Shown here one piece after another: positions 55,235 to 63,793 of a stretch of 64,000 nucleotides of DNA; the first letter of the stretch is position 1; every line of letters begins with the position of its first letter. This stretch comes from Pedobacter sp. Leaf216 (lineage in GTDB: Bacteria; Bacteroidota; Bacteroidia; Sphingobacteriales; Sphingobacteriaceae). Where the stretch lies: the NCBI RefSeq assembly GCF_001421515.1, contig NZ_LMKM01000010.1:46523-110522 (forward strand). Direction: 5' to 3'. Both the position numbers and the translations under genes were made by a program. The notes beneath the pieces were generated by a model, which had not been told where the DNA came from, made no database searches, and worked only from the letters and a program-made list of their open reading frames with translations.

Positions 55235-56389
55235 TTAAAATTGCTCCAATATATCTTGATCTGATTTATAGGTTTCGACAATCACCTTTGGAATGGAAAG
55301 GTTATGTTTTTGATAAAGGGATGCCCAAAGTTCGGCATTGTTCTTTTTTGGGTATTGATAAAAATCCTGTCTGAGTTTAAAGGTGGAGAAATTATTACTG
55401 TTTTTCTGTTCAGGTTCTATATCATCAAGAAAAAGCAGTTCCATTTCTGCCGAGGGCTCCCCTTCCGAGAATAATCCGGCTACTACATTACACTTTAAGT
55501 AGGTAGCATTAAGGTGCGATAATCCATTTTCAATCGTGTAATCCTGTTTATTGATCCAGATCATACTTTTGTTAATCGTGGCAATATTACTCTCCATCCC
55601 TTTAATCAGGTGTTTATCAACCGTGATGTAAATCCACCCGCTTTTCCTTTTATACAATACGTTTCTTGCCCTGTTAAAATAGATTTTATAACATTTTGTT
55701 CCTTCGTAATCTACCTGTCCTTCTATTTCATAATCGTTATCCTCGCTGAGCATATTATCATTAAGGTTAGTTACAAAGTAAGATTTGAGCTCCATTCTTA
55801 AATCTACCGCATAATTAATTTTTACAGTTTTAGATTTTCTTAAATCTTTAAGCCTTCTAATTCCTTCAAGCTGTAATTTGATATCGTTTTTGTATTCGTC
55901 GGTATGCAGATTAAGTACGCCTTCGGCAAAGGTGTTATATTTGCCATCTTTAACTAAATATTGCCTGCAAAGGATCTTTTTACTCACCACGCCTGTATCT
56001 GCAAGGTGCGCCATTGCATTCTTTACGAGTGTAGTAACGAAATTGGAAGAATAAATCTGCACATCATTTAGCGTAACGTATTTATCCTTTAATTTTATGG
56101 TAAGGTCATCAGTTTGACTATCATCAACCTTAACCGAACGGCTTTCGTAACCAACCGAACTAAAAGAAAGCGACTGCCCTTTATTTAGCGAATCTACTTT
56201 GATACTGAATTGACCTTCTTCATCACTCAATGCAATCAATTTTCCTTTATTATAAATGGATACAGACGCAATGCCTTTATTTACATGATTAATTACATGC
56301 CCTTTAATTATTTTTTGTGCCCATGCTGCATGCAAAAAAAATAAACAGCAGAATAAGAAGGGTAAAATAATTTTTGAACGGTAAGGCAT
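55235..56389 (-). CDS. CarboxypepD_reg-like domain protein, secreted
   Basis: 384 residues. The signal peptide is MPYRSKIILPFLFCCLFFLH with cleavage near AWAQK. A carboxypeptidase-regulatory-like beta sandwich (GHVINHVNKGIASVSIYNKG, LSFSSVGYESRSVKV, about residues 26-105) is followed by a 270-residue beta-rich domain (YEIEGQVDYEGTKCYKIYFN, GWIYITVDKHLIKGMESNI) seen in Bacteroidota outer-membrane-linked proteins of unknown function. It probably sits at the outer membrane or in the periplasm. It is single and divergent from the hydroxylase at 56610. Confidence 0.82.
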   Translation of the reverse strand: MPYRSKIILPFLFCCLFFLHAAWAQKIIKGHVINHVNKGIASVSIYNKGKLIALSDEEGQFSIKVDSLNKGQSLSFSSVGYESRSVKVDDSQTDDLTIKLKDKYVTLNDVQIYSSNFVTTLVKNAMAHLADTGVVSKKILCRQYLVKDGKYNTFAEGVLNLHTDEYKNDIKLQLEGIRRLKDLRKSKTVKINYAVDLRMELKSYFVTNLNDNMLSEDNDYEIEGQVDYEGTKCYKIYFNRARNVLYKRKSGWIYITVDKHLIKGMESNIATINKSMIWINKQDYTIENGLSHLNATYLKCNVVAGLFSEGEPSAEMELLFLDDIEPEQKNSNNFSTFKLRQDFYQYPKKNNAELWASLYQKHNLSIPKVIVETYKSDQDILEQF

Positions 56390-56609
56390 AGGTTTGAGGC
56401 GTTATTTAGGGAATTACTTGGTTATCTGTGGTGAATTTACTTATTCTAAATAAATAACCAAAATGCAGCATAAATTTTCGGTAATGGTTTACCGTTATCA
56501 TCGTAAATTGATTTAGCAATTGACCGATTATGAGCTAACCTATAACAATTCAATGAACAGTTATTTTAATTTTTTTATTATCATTGTTGTCTACCAAAAA
56601 AACAATTTA

Positions 56610-57749
56610 ATGTCTCCAAATAAAAGATTAGTAATAGGCCAGGGCCAGATTAGCGGATATATCTCTATTTTTTTAGCTGTGCTGGCGTTATTGGGCATCC
56701 TTTGCTTCCATTATCCAGAGAAGTTAACCACTCCCGAATTCCGCGAAATATACACTAAAGATAGTATGGAAGCTTTAATGCTTGGCGGTGTTATTGGCTG
56801 TTTCTTTTTTTCGCTGTTAAGTTTAATTCTCAGTAAAAAAGTAAAATGGGCATGGCCTGGTTTTGCTTTAGGTGCACTGGCTGTTGTACTTGGTGCATTA
56901 AGTGTAGAAGGTAGAGATGTGGCTAAATCCAGCTGGCATTTCGGTTTAGACTGGATGATTTTAGATTTACTTTTAATGGTTGCCATATTTGTTCCGCTTG
57001 AGCTGTTTTTCCCAAAAAACAATGAACAAACTAAATTTCACGAAGAATGGCGTACCGATTTAACTTACTTTGTAATCAGTCACCTGTTTATTCAGTTTTT
57101 TGGTATTGTTACGCAAAAACCTGCTGTGTTATTTTTCGGCTGGATGGGTTTAGATAAGCTTCATGCCTGGGTGCAGGGTTTGCCTTTTATTGTGGCATTG
57201 TTTCTGGCGTTTTTCAGTACAGATTTATTTCAGTACTGGGCACACCGTTTCTTCCATACGCGGGTATCGTTGTGGCGTTTCCATTCTATACACCACTCTA
57301 CACAAAATATGGATTGGCTGGCCGGTAGCCGTACACACTTTATCGATATCTTTTTTACCCGCGCCATGACGTTTATACCGCTGTATGTATTGGGCTTTTC
57401 GTCGACAGTTTTTAACGTTTACATTATTTTTATTGCCATCCATGCCGTACTCATTCATGCCAACACACGCATAAACTTCGGTCCGCTTAAATATATTTTT
57501 ACTACACCTCAATATCACCACTGGCACCATTGTGAGGACCCAAAATATTACGGACATAACTTTGCTTCGATATTTCCATTTATCGATATGATTTTTGGCA
57601 CCTATTATTTACCAGGCAAAGAATGGCCAGCCGGAACAGGCGTGCACGAAGCGGCTTACCCGAAAGGTTTTGTTAAACAATCTATTTATCCATTTACTAA
57701 AAGTCCGTTTGATACGGATTTAAATATGGAAGAACGGAGTGATAGATAA
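56610..57749 (+). CDS. Sterol desaturase / fatty acid hydroxylase superfamily membrane protein
   Basis: 379 residues from the ATG at 56610 (MSPNKRLVIGQGQISGYISI); an ATG at 56553 and a TTG at 56520 are upstream alternatives. At least five hydrophobic segments are visible. The di-iron His motifs are present: HRFFHTRVSLWRFHSIHHST (HxxxH and HxxHH), HAVLIHANTRINFG and YHHWHHCEDPKYYGHNF. It hydroxylates or desaturates a lipid using O2. It is oriented toward the biosynthetic cluster but separated from it by 690 bp of repeats, so a functional link is unproven. Confidence 0.9.
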   Translation: MSPNKRLVIGQGQISGYISIFLAVLALLGILCFHYPEKLTTPEFREIYTKDSMEALMLGGVIGCFFFSLLSLILSKKVKWAWPGFALGALAVVLGALSVEGRDVAKSSWHFGLDWMILDLLLMVAIFVPLELFFPKNNEQTKFHEEWRTDLTYFVISHLFIQFFGIVTQKPAVLFFGWMGLDKLHAWVQGLPFIVALFLAFFSTDLFQYWAHRFFHTRVSLWRFHSIHHSTQNMDWLAGSRTHFIDIFFTRAMTFIPLYVLGFSSTVFNVYIIFIAIHAVLIHANTRINFGPLKYIFTTPQYHHWHHCEDPKYYGHNFASIFPFIDMIFGTYYLPGKEWPAGTGVHEAAYPKGFVKQSIYPFTKSPFDTDLNMEERSDR

Positions 57750-57770
57750 ATATCTTGCTGTGGGGCATAG

Positions 57771-58330
57771 CTAATTTAAAGATTAAACTGACGCTAATGC
57801 TCGTTTGTAACGGGCGTTGTTATAATTCGTCGCTTCCTAACGAAGAAACCATTAAGCAAAATCATTTGGAAAGCAGGGGCAATAGATAAGATTAATGTTC
57901 GTCAGGCTTTCTGCTAAATCTTTTGTATTAAAAAAAACAAAAGGATACCGCTGCAATCCTGTTTAATAAAGTTGGGCACTACTACTATCAAGGGTTTTGG
58001 AATTAAAGCTAAATTTAAAGATTAATTGGGTAAGCTATTTAAGCACTTGTTCGGTAAAGAGCGTTGTATAGTTCGTCGCTTCCTAACGAAGAAACCATCA
58101 AGCAAAATTATTTGGAAAGCAGGGGCAATAGCTATGATTAATGTTAGTCAGGCTTTCTGCTAAATCTTTTGTTTTGAAAAAAACAAAAGGATACCGCTGC
58201 AATCCTGTTTAATAAAGTTGGGCACTGCTACTATTAAGGGTTTTGAATTAAAGCTAAATTTAACGATTAATTGGGTAAGCTATTTAAGCACTCGTTCGGA
58301 AAAGGGCATTGTATAGTTCGTCGCTTTTAA
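57771..58330. repeat. Tandem 238-245-bp repeats, two copies and a partial third
   Basis: Copy 1 runs 57771-58008, copy 2 58009-58253 and a partial copy 58254 to about 58330. The TTCGTCGCTT landmark recurs at 57826, 58072 and 58317, a period of 245-246 bp. Each copy holds ATCTTTTGT/ACAAAAGGAT and TTCGT/ACGAA inverted pairs. Copy 1 starts with GCTCGTTTGTAACGGGC, sharing CTCGTTTGTAACG with family C at 34377. No ORF crosses the copies. The whole 57750-58438 gap is explained by it. Confidence 0.88.
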
Positions 58331-58438
58331 CAACGAAGCCCTAATCTATTTATCCATTCCTAAAACTCCAGCAGTTAAAATATGGATGCGGAACAAAACA
58401 GATGGTTTAAATGTTATATTAGCATTCCATCTAATTTT

Positions 58439-59569
58439 ATGCAGCCCGAAACAGAAATTTTAATCATTGGTGGTGGTTTGGCCGGTTTAACTGCTGCGCT
58501 CCACCTAAACAAACTGGGCATACATGTAACACTGATTGAGAAAGATACTTATCCTCATCATAAAGTTTGCGGCGAATACATCTCGAATGAGGTATTACCC
58601 TATTTTAAGTGGCTTGGTTTACACACGGAAGATCTAAATCCTACATCCATTAGCGATTTGCTATTTACCTCCCTTTCAGGCAAAAGTATACAAACAGCAC
58701 TCCCACTTGGTGGTTTTGGTTTGAGCCGTTATACCATCGATCATTACCTTTACAATGAGCTTATTAAAAGAAACATTAAGGTTATCCACGAACGTGTAGT
58801 GCAAATAGACTTTGCTAACGATCAATTTATGGTAGAAACTACCAACAGCACTTACATTGCGCCGTACGTAATCGGTTCTTATGGAAAAAGATCAGCCATA
58901 GATGTTAAACTCAACCGGAATTTCATCAACAAACAATCTCCCTATCTTGCAGTTAAAGCACATTACAAAGCCGATTTTCCTGATCATGTGGTAAGTCTGC
59001 ACAATTTTGAAGGAGGCTACTGTGGCCTATCGAAAGTAGAAAACAACAAGCTGAACATCTGTTACCTGGCAGACTACAACAGTTTTAAAAAACATAAAAA
59101 TATTGTGGCTTACCAGGAAAAAATTCTATACAAGAACAAACATTTAAAAAATATTTTCGAGCAGGCAGAAATTATATTTGACGCCCCATTAACCATCAGT
59201 CAGATTTCTTTCGAAACCAAAGAACCTGTTTATAAACACATATTAATGATTGGTGATACCGCAGGACTGATTCACCCGCTTTGTGGAAATGGAATGGCAA
59301 TGGCGATACACAGTGCTCAGCTTCTTTCTGTATTGTTGCACCAAAAAATTAAAGGTAAAATAACCTCACGTGCGGCATTGGAAGAAAATTATACCTCACA
59401 ATGGAACAGGGAATTTAAAACCCGGCTAAAAATGGGCAGGGTTTTATCTGCATTGCTCAGAAACAATAAATTAGAGGGTTTTGCAATGAACACCTTAACG
59501 CGGATTCCTTTTCTACTTAAGCAAATCATCAAACAAACACATGGAAAACCTATCAATATCCCCCAATAA
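58439..59569 (+). CDS. FAD-dependent oxidoreductase (geranylgeranyl reductase / phenolic hydroxylase-like)
   Basis: 376 residues from the ATG at 58439; a 19-codon extension to 58382 is possible but lies before the FAD motif. The dinucleotide fold is ILIIGGGLAGLTAALHLNKL then GIHVTLIEKD, with KVCGEYISNEVLPYFK (as in geranylgeranyl reductase-like proteins) and MIGDTAGLIHPLCGNGMAMA for the flavin ribityl contact. Members hydroxylate aromatic rings or reduce isoprenoids. First of the cluster; its stop abuts the methyltransferase start. Most likely a tailoring step on the type III PKS product (inference). Confidence 0.9.
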   Translation: MQPETEILIIGGGLAGLTAALHLNKLGIHVTLIEKDTYPHHKVCGEYISNEVLPYFKWLGLHTEDLNPTSISDLLFTSLSGKSIQTALPLGGFGLSRYTIDHYLYNELIKRNIKVIHERVVQIDFANDQFMVETTNSTYIAPYVIGSYGKRSAIDVKLNRNFINKQSPYLAVKAHYKADFPDHVVSLHNFEGGYCGLSKVENNKLNICYLADYNSFKKHKNIVAYQEKILYKNKHLKNIFEQAEIIFDAPLTISQISFETKEPVYKHILMIGDTAGLIHPLCGNGMAMAIHSAQLLSVLLHQKIKGKITSRAALEENYTSQWNREFKTRLKMGRVLSALLRNNKLEGFAMNTLTRIPFLLKQIIKQTHGKPINIPQ

Positions 59570-60283
59570 ATGGCTGTAGATACCACGAACAGAAGCACAG
59601 CACCCGAAATTATGGACGATTTTGCCATGGAAGGTGAAATACTGCGCGATGCATTAGACAAAATAGCAAGAATAAACCAGCTTTTGGGCGGCAATAAAGT
59701 TACGCTCGATGGCATTAAAAGCCTTATTAAAAACAAACCAAAAGATCAGCTTATACGTATTACTGATATTGGATGTGGAAATGGTGATATGCTACGCACA
59801 TTGGCCGATTATGCAAAAAGCAAAGGTTTAAATTTTATTTTAAAAGGAATAGATGCCAATAACTTTACTATAAAACATGCAGAAAGTTTATCGCACAACT
59901 ATCAGAATATCTCTTACCAGTGCAGCAATATTTTTGATGACCTGGATAAAAACGAAGACTGCGATATAATGCTTTGCACCTTAACATTACATCATTTCAA
60001 AGATGAAGAGATTATCGGCTTATTGGAGAATTTCAAAAAATCGGCAAAAATGGGCATTGTGATTAACGATTTAGAAAGAAGCGCTATTGCCTATAATCTT
60101 TTTAAGGCCTTGTGTTATGTGTTCCGTTTAAATGATATGTCGCGCGAGGATGGATTGGTATCTATTCTGCGTGGATTTAAAAAGGCTGATCTGATTAAAT
60201 ATAGCAAACAATTAAACCTTAAATCGAGTTCGATAAGATGGAAATGGGCTTTCCGTTACCAATGGATAATTAAAACAATATGA
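59570..60283 (+). CDS. Class I SAM-dependent methyltransferase
   Basis: 237 residues. Motif I is ITDIGCGNGDMLRTLADYAK (about residues 63-82), with the acidic loop IDANNF and the post-I segment DIMLCTLTLHHFKDEEIIGL, where LTLHHF is typical of small-molecule methyltransferases. The N-terminal 50 residues (APEIMDDFAMEGEILRDALD) form a cap seen in a Bacteroidota subfamily. It probably methylates a phenolic oxygen, a ring carbon or a carboxylate of the cluster product. The ATG follows the oxidoreductase TAA with no gap; its end overlaps the PKS start by ATGA. Confidence 0.9.
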   Translation: MAVDTTNRSTAPEIMDDFAMEGEILRDALDKIARINQLLGGNKVTLDGIKSLIKNKPKDQLIRITDIGCGNGDMLRTLADYAKSKGLNFILKGIDANNFTIKHAESLSHNYQNISYQCSNIFDDLDKNEDCDIMLCTLTLHHFKDEEIIGLLENFKKSAKMGIVINDLERSAIAYNLFKALCYVFRLNDMSREDGLVSILRGFKKADLIKYSKQLNLKSSSIRWKWAFRYQWIIKTI

Positions 60284-61332
60284 GCGTAACCGTAAAAGCA
60301 GTAAGTAAAGCCTTGCCCGAATTCTCCAGATCAACGGATGAAATCTTACCTTTTCTTGATCTTTGGTTAAAGGATCAGGATGAGCGTTTTATCAGAAAGG
60401 TAAAAAAGATTTTTGAAGGTGCAGCGGTTGATAAACGCTATTCTATAATGTCGCCTGAGGAAGTATTCAGTGATTTAAGTTTTGAGGAGCGGAACAATAT
60501 TTATGTTAGGGAAGGCATTAAACTGGGCACACAATGTTTAACCTCGGCACTTGATAAAGCAGGTTGGCAGGCAAAAGATTTAGATTATATCATCACAGTA
60601 AGCTGTACAGGGATTATGATCCCTTCTTTAGATGCATATTTAATCAATTTACTCAAACTTCGGCAGGATATTGTGCGCCTGCCGGTTACAGAAATGGGTT
60701 GTGCAGCCGGGGTATCGGGGATGATTTATGCTAAAAACTTCTTAAAAGCCAATCCGGGTAAACGTGCCGCGGTTGTAGCAGTAGAATCGCCTACGTCAAC
60801 TTTTCAACTGAACGATTTTTCGATGGCCAACATTGTAAGTGCCGCAATATTTGGCGATGGTGCTGCCTGTGTGCTGTTGAGTTCGAACGAGGAAGATGGT
60901 GGCCCCGAAATTTTAGCCGAAGAAATGTATCATTTTTATGATGCTGAAGAAATGATGGGATTTAAACTCACCAATACCGGTTTACAAATGGTACTGGATG
61001 TTGCCGTGCCCGAAACCATTGCCAATCATTTTCCCGATATCATCCACCCCTTTTTAGCCAAAAATAGTTTGCGCATCAATGATATAGACCACTTGATCTT
61101 TCATCCAGGTGGCAAAAAAATTATTCAGACCGTTGATGAACTGTTTGGACAGCTTGGCAAAAACATTAATGAAACGAAAGAAGTATTGAGGCAATATGGA
61201 AATATGAGCAGCGCAACGGTACTGTATGTTTTAGAACAGATTATGGATAAAAAGCCTGATACCGGAGAAAAAGGATTGATGCTAAGCTTTGGACCAGGTT
61301 TTTCTGCACAGCGCATACTTTTACAATGGTAA
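60280..61332 (+). CDS. Type III polyketide synthase (chalcone/stilbene synthase family)
   Basis: 350 residues, the standard length. The Cys-His-Asn triad is intact: Cys141 in VTEMGCAAGVSG, His275 in HLIFHPGGKKI and Asn308 in YGNMSSATVLYVL. GFGPG-loop equivalent LSFGPGFSAQ is near the C-terminus. These homodimers extend an acyl starter with malonyl-CoA and cyclise it to pyrones, resorcinols or related rings without a carrier protein. Here it sits with an oxidoreductase and methyltransferase, as in Streptomyces srsABC phenolic-lipid clusters, but also with its own carrier, ketosynthase and dehydratase. Confidence 0.95.
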   Translation: MSVTVKAVSKALPEFSRSTDEILPFLDLWLKDQDERFIRKVKKIFEGAAVDKRYSIMSPEEVFSDLSFEERNNIYVREGIKLGTQCLTSALDKAGWQAKDLDYIITVSCTGIMIPSLDAYLINLLKLRQDIVRLPVTEMGCAAGVSGMIYAKNFLKANPGKRAAVVAVESPTSTFQLNDFSMANIVSAAIFGDGAACVLLSSNEEDGGPEILAEEMYHFYDAEEMMGFKLTNTGLQMVLDVAVPETIANHFPDIIHPFLAKNSLRINDIDHLIFHPGGKKIIQTVDELFGQLGKNINETKEVLRQYGNMSSATVLYVLEQIMDKKPDTGEKGLMLSFGPGFSAQRILLQW

Positions 61333-61362
61333 AATCAATCATTCAGTTATTTAATTCCCATC

Positions 61363-61803
61363 ATGACAAACGCAGAAATATTGGCTAAACTCCCCTATGG
61401 CAAATCTTTTTTATTTGTAGATGATTTATTGCATGTTGATCAAAACGGAGCGAAAGGAATTTTTACTTATAATGAAAAGCTATCCTTTTACGAAAGTCAT
61501 TTTAAAAACAACCCGGTTACCCCCGCAGTAGTGCTTACCGAAACCATGGCACAAATTGGATTGGTGTGTTTAGGGATTTACCTCTTACCGGATAAAGCGT
61601 TAAATATGTCTGTAGCCATGACATCAAACGCAATTGATTTTTTAATTCCGGTTTACCCAGGCGAACAGGTAACGGTAACAAGTGAGAAAATATATTTCAG
61701 GTTTAATAAGTTGAAATGTAATGTTAAAATGGAAAATGCTGCAGGCAAAGTGGTTTGCAAAGGAAATATTGCTGGAATGTTAATTTCTACAGGAAATGAA
61801 TAA
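61363..61803 (+). CDS. 3-hydroxyacyl-ACP dehydratase, FabZ-like hotdog protein
   Basis: 146 residues. The hotdog core is YGKSFLFVDDLLHVDQNGAK, and the catalytic segment SHFKNNPVTPAVVLTETMAQ carries His46 and Glu60, matching the FabZ pattern HFPGNPVMPG...EAMAQ with a substituted loop. It removes water from 3-hydroxyacyl carrier substrates. It follows the PKS by 30 bp and overlaps the ketosynthase by 8 bp. A dedicated, not housekeeping, enzyme is likely from the context. Confidence 0.9.
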   Translation: MTNAEILAKLPYGKSFLFVDDLLHVDQNGAKGIFTYNEKLSFYESHFKNNPVTPAVVLTETMAQIGLVCLGIYLLPDKALNMSVAMTSNAIDFLIPVYPGEQVTVTSEKIYFRFNKLKCNVKMENAAGKVVCKGNIAGMLISTGNE

Positions 61804-63070
61804 CAGAGTGGTTATAACCGGATTAGGCGTATGTGCACCCAATGGTACAACTGTTGCTGAATTTACAGATGCCATTAAAAAGGGAACTTCAGGTATCCGC
61901 CATCAGCCCGATCTGGAAGCCTTAAATTTTTCCTGCCAGATTGCCGGGAAACCAGTACTAAGTGATGAACGCATCAGTGAATATTTTACCCCACTCGAAC
62001 TTCGGAATTTAAACAGTACCGGTATAGTTTATGGCGTAATTGCAGGTTTAGATGCCTGGAAAGATGCAGGTTTTGCAATTGAAAACAACGATGAGCCGGA
62101 TTGGGACAGCGGAACAATTTTTGGCACGGGTACTTCGGGTATAGATAAGTTTAGGTGGGCAATTAACAAAATTGATGACCTCGAAATTAAAAAACTTGGA
62201 AGTTCTGTGGTGATCCAAACAATGGCCAGTGGGGTAAGTGCTTTTATAAGTGGTAAACTTGGTTTAGGAAACCAGGTAAGCACCAACTCATCAGCCTGCG
62301 CAACCGGTGCAGAAAGTATTTTACTGGCTTATGAAAGGATTAAAACCGGGCAGGCACAGAGAATGCTGGCAGGCAGTACTAGCGATAGCGGACCTTATAT
62401 TTGGGGCGGTTTTGATGCCATGAAAGTTTGCACCTTTAAACATAACCACGAGCCAGAAAAAGGTAGCAGGCCAATGAGTACCACAGCAAGTGGTTTTGTA
62501 CCCGGAAGCGGAGCAGGGTCTTTGGTTTTAGAATCGCTCGATAGTGCAATAGCCAGAAAGGCCAAAATATATGGTGAGGTGCTTGGCGGTCATGTTAATT
62601 CTGGCGGTCAGCGGGGATTAGGCACCATGACGGCCCCAAACCCCATTGCCGTTCAGCGTTGCATACAGGCTGCTTTGCAAAATGCAGGCATAAAAGCCCA
62701 CGAAATAGATGTAATTAACGGTCACCTTACCGCTACTTCGAAAGATGCTTTTGAAATAGAAAACTGGAAAACAGCCTTACAGTTACCTACCGAAAATTTC
62801 CCTTACATTAATTCGTTAAAGGGCATGATCGGTCATTGTATTGCAGCCTCTGGAAGTATAGAATGTGTTGCCTCGGTATTGGAATTGCACGAAGGATTTA
62901 TTTTCCCCAACATCAATTGTGAAGATTTAAATCCTGAGATTAGTGCATTGATCGATGTAAAAAGCATTCCACAAACCCTAATTGAACAACCAATTAATAT
63001 ATTAGCTAAAGCCAGTTTCGGATTTGGCGACATTAATGCCTGCGTTATCTTTAAAAAATACATCCCATGA
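61796..63070 (+). CDS. Beta-ketoacyl-ACP synthase (KAS II-like) with unusual His motif
   Basis: 424 residues with the thiolase fold. The active site is Cys168 in STNSSACATGAESILLAYER; His310 lies in NGHLTATSKDAFEIENW and His347 in KGMIGHCIAASGSIE. The usual HGTGTxxND stretch reads HLTATSKD, so the first His motif is divergent. A C-terminal NINCEDLNPEI and the Gly-rich SFGFGDINACVIF end match KAS II. It elongates an acyl chain on the neighbouring carrier. It overlaps the carrier gene by ATGA. Confidence 0.92.
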   Translation: MNNRVVITGLGVCAPNGTTVAEFTDAIKKGTSGIRHQPDLEALNFSCQIAGKPVLSDERISEYFTPLELRNLNSTGIVYGVIAGLDAWKDAGFAIENNDEPDWDSGTIFGTGTSGIDKFRWAINKIDDLEIKKLGSSVVIQTMASGVSAFISGKLGLGNQVSTNSSACATGAESILLAYERIKTGQAQRMLAGSTSDSGPYIWGGFDAMKVCTFKHNHEPEKGSRPMSTTASGFVPGSGAGSLVLESLDSAIARKAKIYGEVLGGHVNSGGQRGLGTMTAPNPIAVQRCIQAALQNAGIKAHEIDVINGHLTATSKDAFEIENWKTALQLPTENFPYINSLKGMIGHCIAASGSIECVASVLELHEGFIFPNINCEDLNPEISALIDVKSIPQTLIEQPINILAKASFGFGDINACVIFKKYIP

Positions 63071-63330
63071 ATAAAGAACAGATTATCCAAGCCCTAAAAA
63101 CAATTGTTGAGCCTTATAGCGAAGAAACATCGGCAATTGCCCATATCGACGAAAACACGGATTTTATTAACGACCTGAAAATAAATTCGGCCAACCTGGT
63201 GGATATTATCCTGGATATTGAAGAGAAATTTAACATTGAGATAGACAACGATTCGATGGCGAAAATGCTCACAGTAAAAGCGACCACAGAAATTATAACG
63301 CAAAAACTGGAAGCCAATGCTGGGCAATGA
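63067..63330 (+). CDS. Acyl carrier protein
   Basis: 87 residues, four-helix pattern. The phosphopantetheine site is Ser41 in DLKINSANLVDIILDIEEKF; the usual DSL reads NSA, as in some specialised carriers. The following helix DIILDIEEKFNIEIDNDSM is acidic, as expected for docking. Not the housekeeping AcpP by sequence. It is activated presumably by the transferase that overlaps its end by 14 bp. Confidence 0.92.
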   Translation: MNKEQIIQALKTIVEPYSEETSAIAHIDENTDFINDLKINSANLVDIILDIEEKFNIEIDNDSMAKMLTVKATTEIITQKLEANAGQ

Positions 63331-63793
63331 TATTGTTGATTTGGGTTTAGCCAAAACCCAGAGCAACTGGCGACGGAGGAACTATCTTGACAAAATTTTT
63401 ACCGCTGAAGAAAAGCTACTCATTACCTCATCACAGAAACCTGATGAAATGGTGTGGCTGTTGTGGAGCATGAAAGAAGCAGCCTATAAAATTTATAACC
63501 GTAAAACCGGCATCAGGAGTTTTGCACCGACGAGTTTAAGGTGTATAATTCACCCTGATACCAACCAAACTTTTGGCGAAGTGCATATTGAAGGACACAC
63601 TTATTTTACTAAAAGTGATATTTACACCCATTATCTGCATACCATTGCCACCGCAGAGGCTGTACATTTGAATTGCACCCACATTGCGATTTACAAAGCT
63701 CCAGATCATTTGTTTGATTATAAAAGCACGAAGCCAGGTTGTGTAAGCCATCATGGCCAGTTTTTGGCATTGGTGTATGAACTCCAGAGTTGA
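63317..63793 (+). CDS. 4'-phosphopantetheinyl transferase superfamily protein
   Basis: 158 residues. It starts MLGNDIVDLGLAK with the first Mg-binding Asp5 and has WLLWSMKEAAYKIYNRKTG, in which Glu54 and Lys58 match the WxxKExxxK motif. It transfers phosphopantetheine from CoA to a carrier Ser. The short length resembles an AcpS-sized single-lobe enzyme that would act as an oligomer. Last visible gene of the cluster; it probably serves the upstream carrier. Confidence 0.9.
   Translation: MLGNDIVDLGLAKTQSNWRRRNYLDKIFTAEEKLLITSSQKPDEMVWLLWSMKEAAYKIYNRKTGIRSFAPTSLRCIIHPDTNQTFGEVHIEGHTYFTKSDIYTHYLHTIATAEAVHLNCTHIAIYKAPDHLFDYKSTKPGCVSHHGQFLALVYELQS

Larger units (their letters stand above)
58439..63793 (+). 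other. Type III polyketide / fatty-acid-like biosynthetic gene cluster
   Basis: Seven genes on one strand: FAD oxidoreductase, methyltransferase, type III PKS, FabZ-like dehydratase, ketosynthase, acyl carrier protein and phosphopantetheinyl transferase. Junctions are 0 bp, -4, +30, -8, -4 and -14, so the genes are almost certainly one operon. The dedicated ketosynthase, dehydratase, carrier and carrier-activating enzyme would build an acyl chain; the type III PKS would extend it, and the oxidoreductase and methyltransferase would modify the ring. The right limit may lie beyond 64000. Confidence 0.85.

Noticed and set aside
56520..56609. Upstream extension of the sterol-desaturase-family protein
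   Set aside because: It begins at TTG and adds a segment with no family match; the ATG at 56610 directly precedes the first predicted helix. An ATG at 56553 cannot be fully excluded.
56610..57749. Sterol-desaturase-family gene as part of the type III PKS cluster
   Set aside because: It is on the same strand but 690 bp of repeats separate it from the cluster; I list it as a neighbour only.
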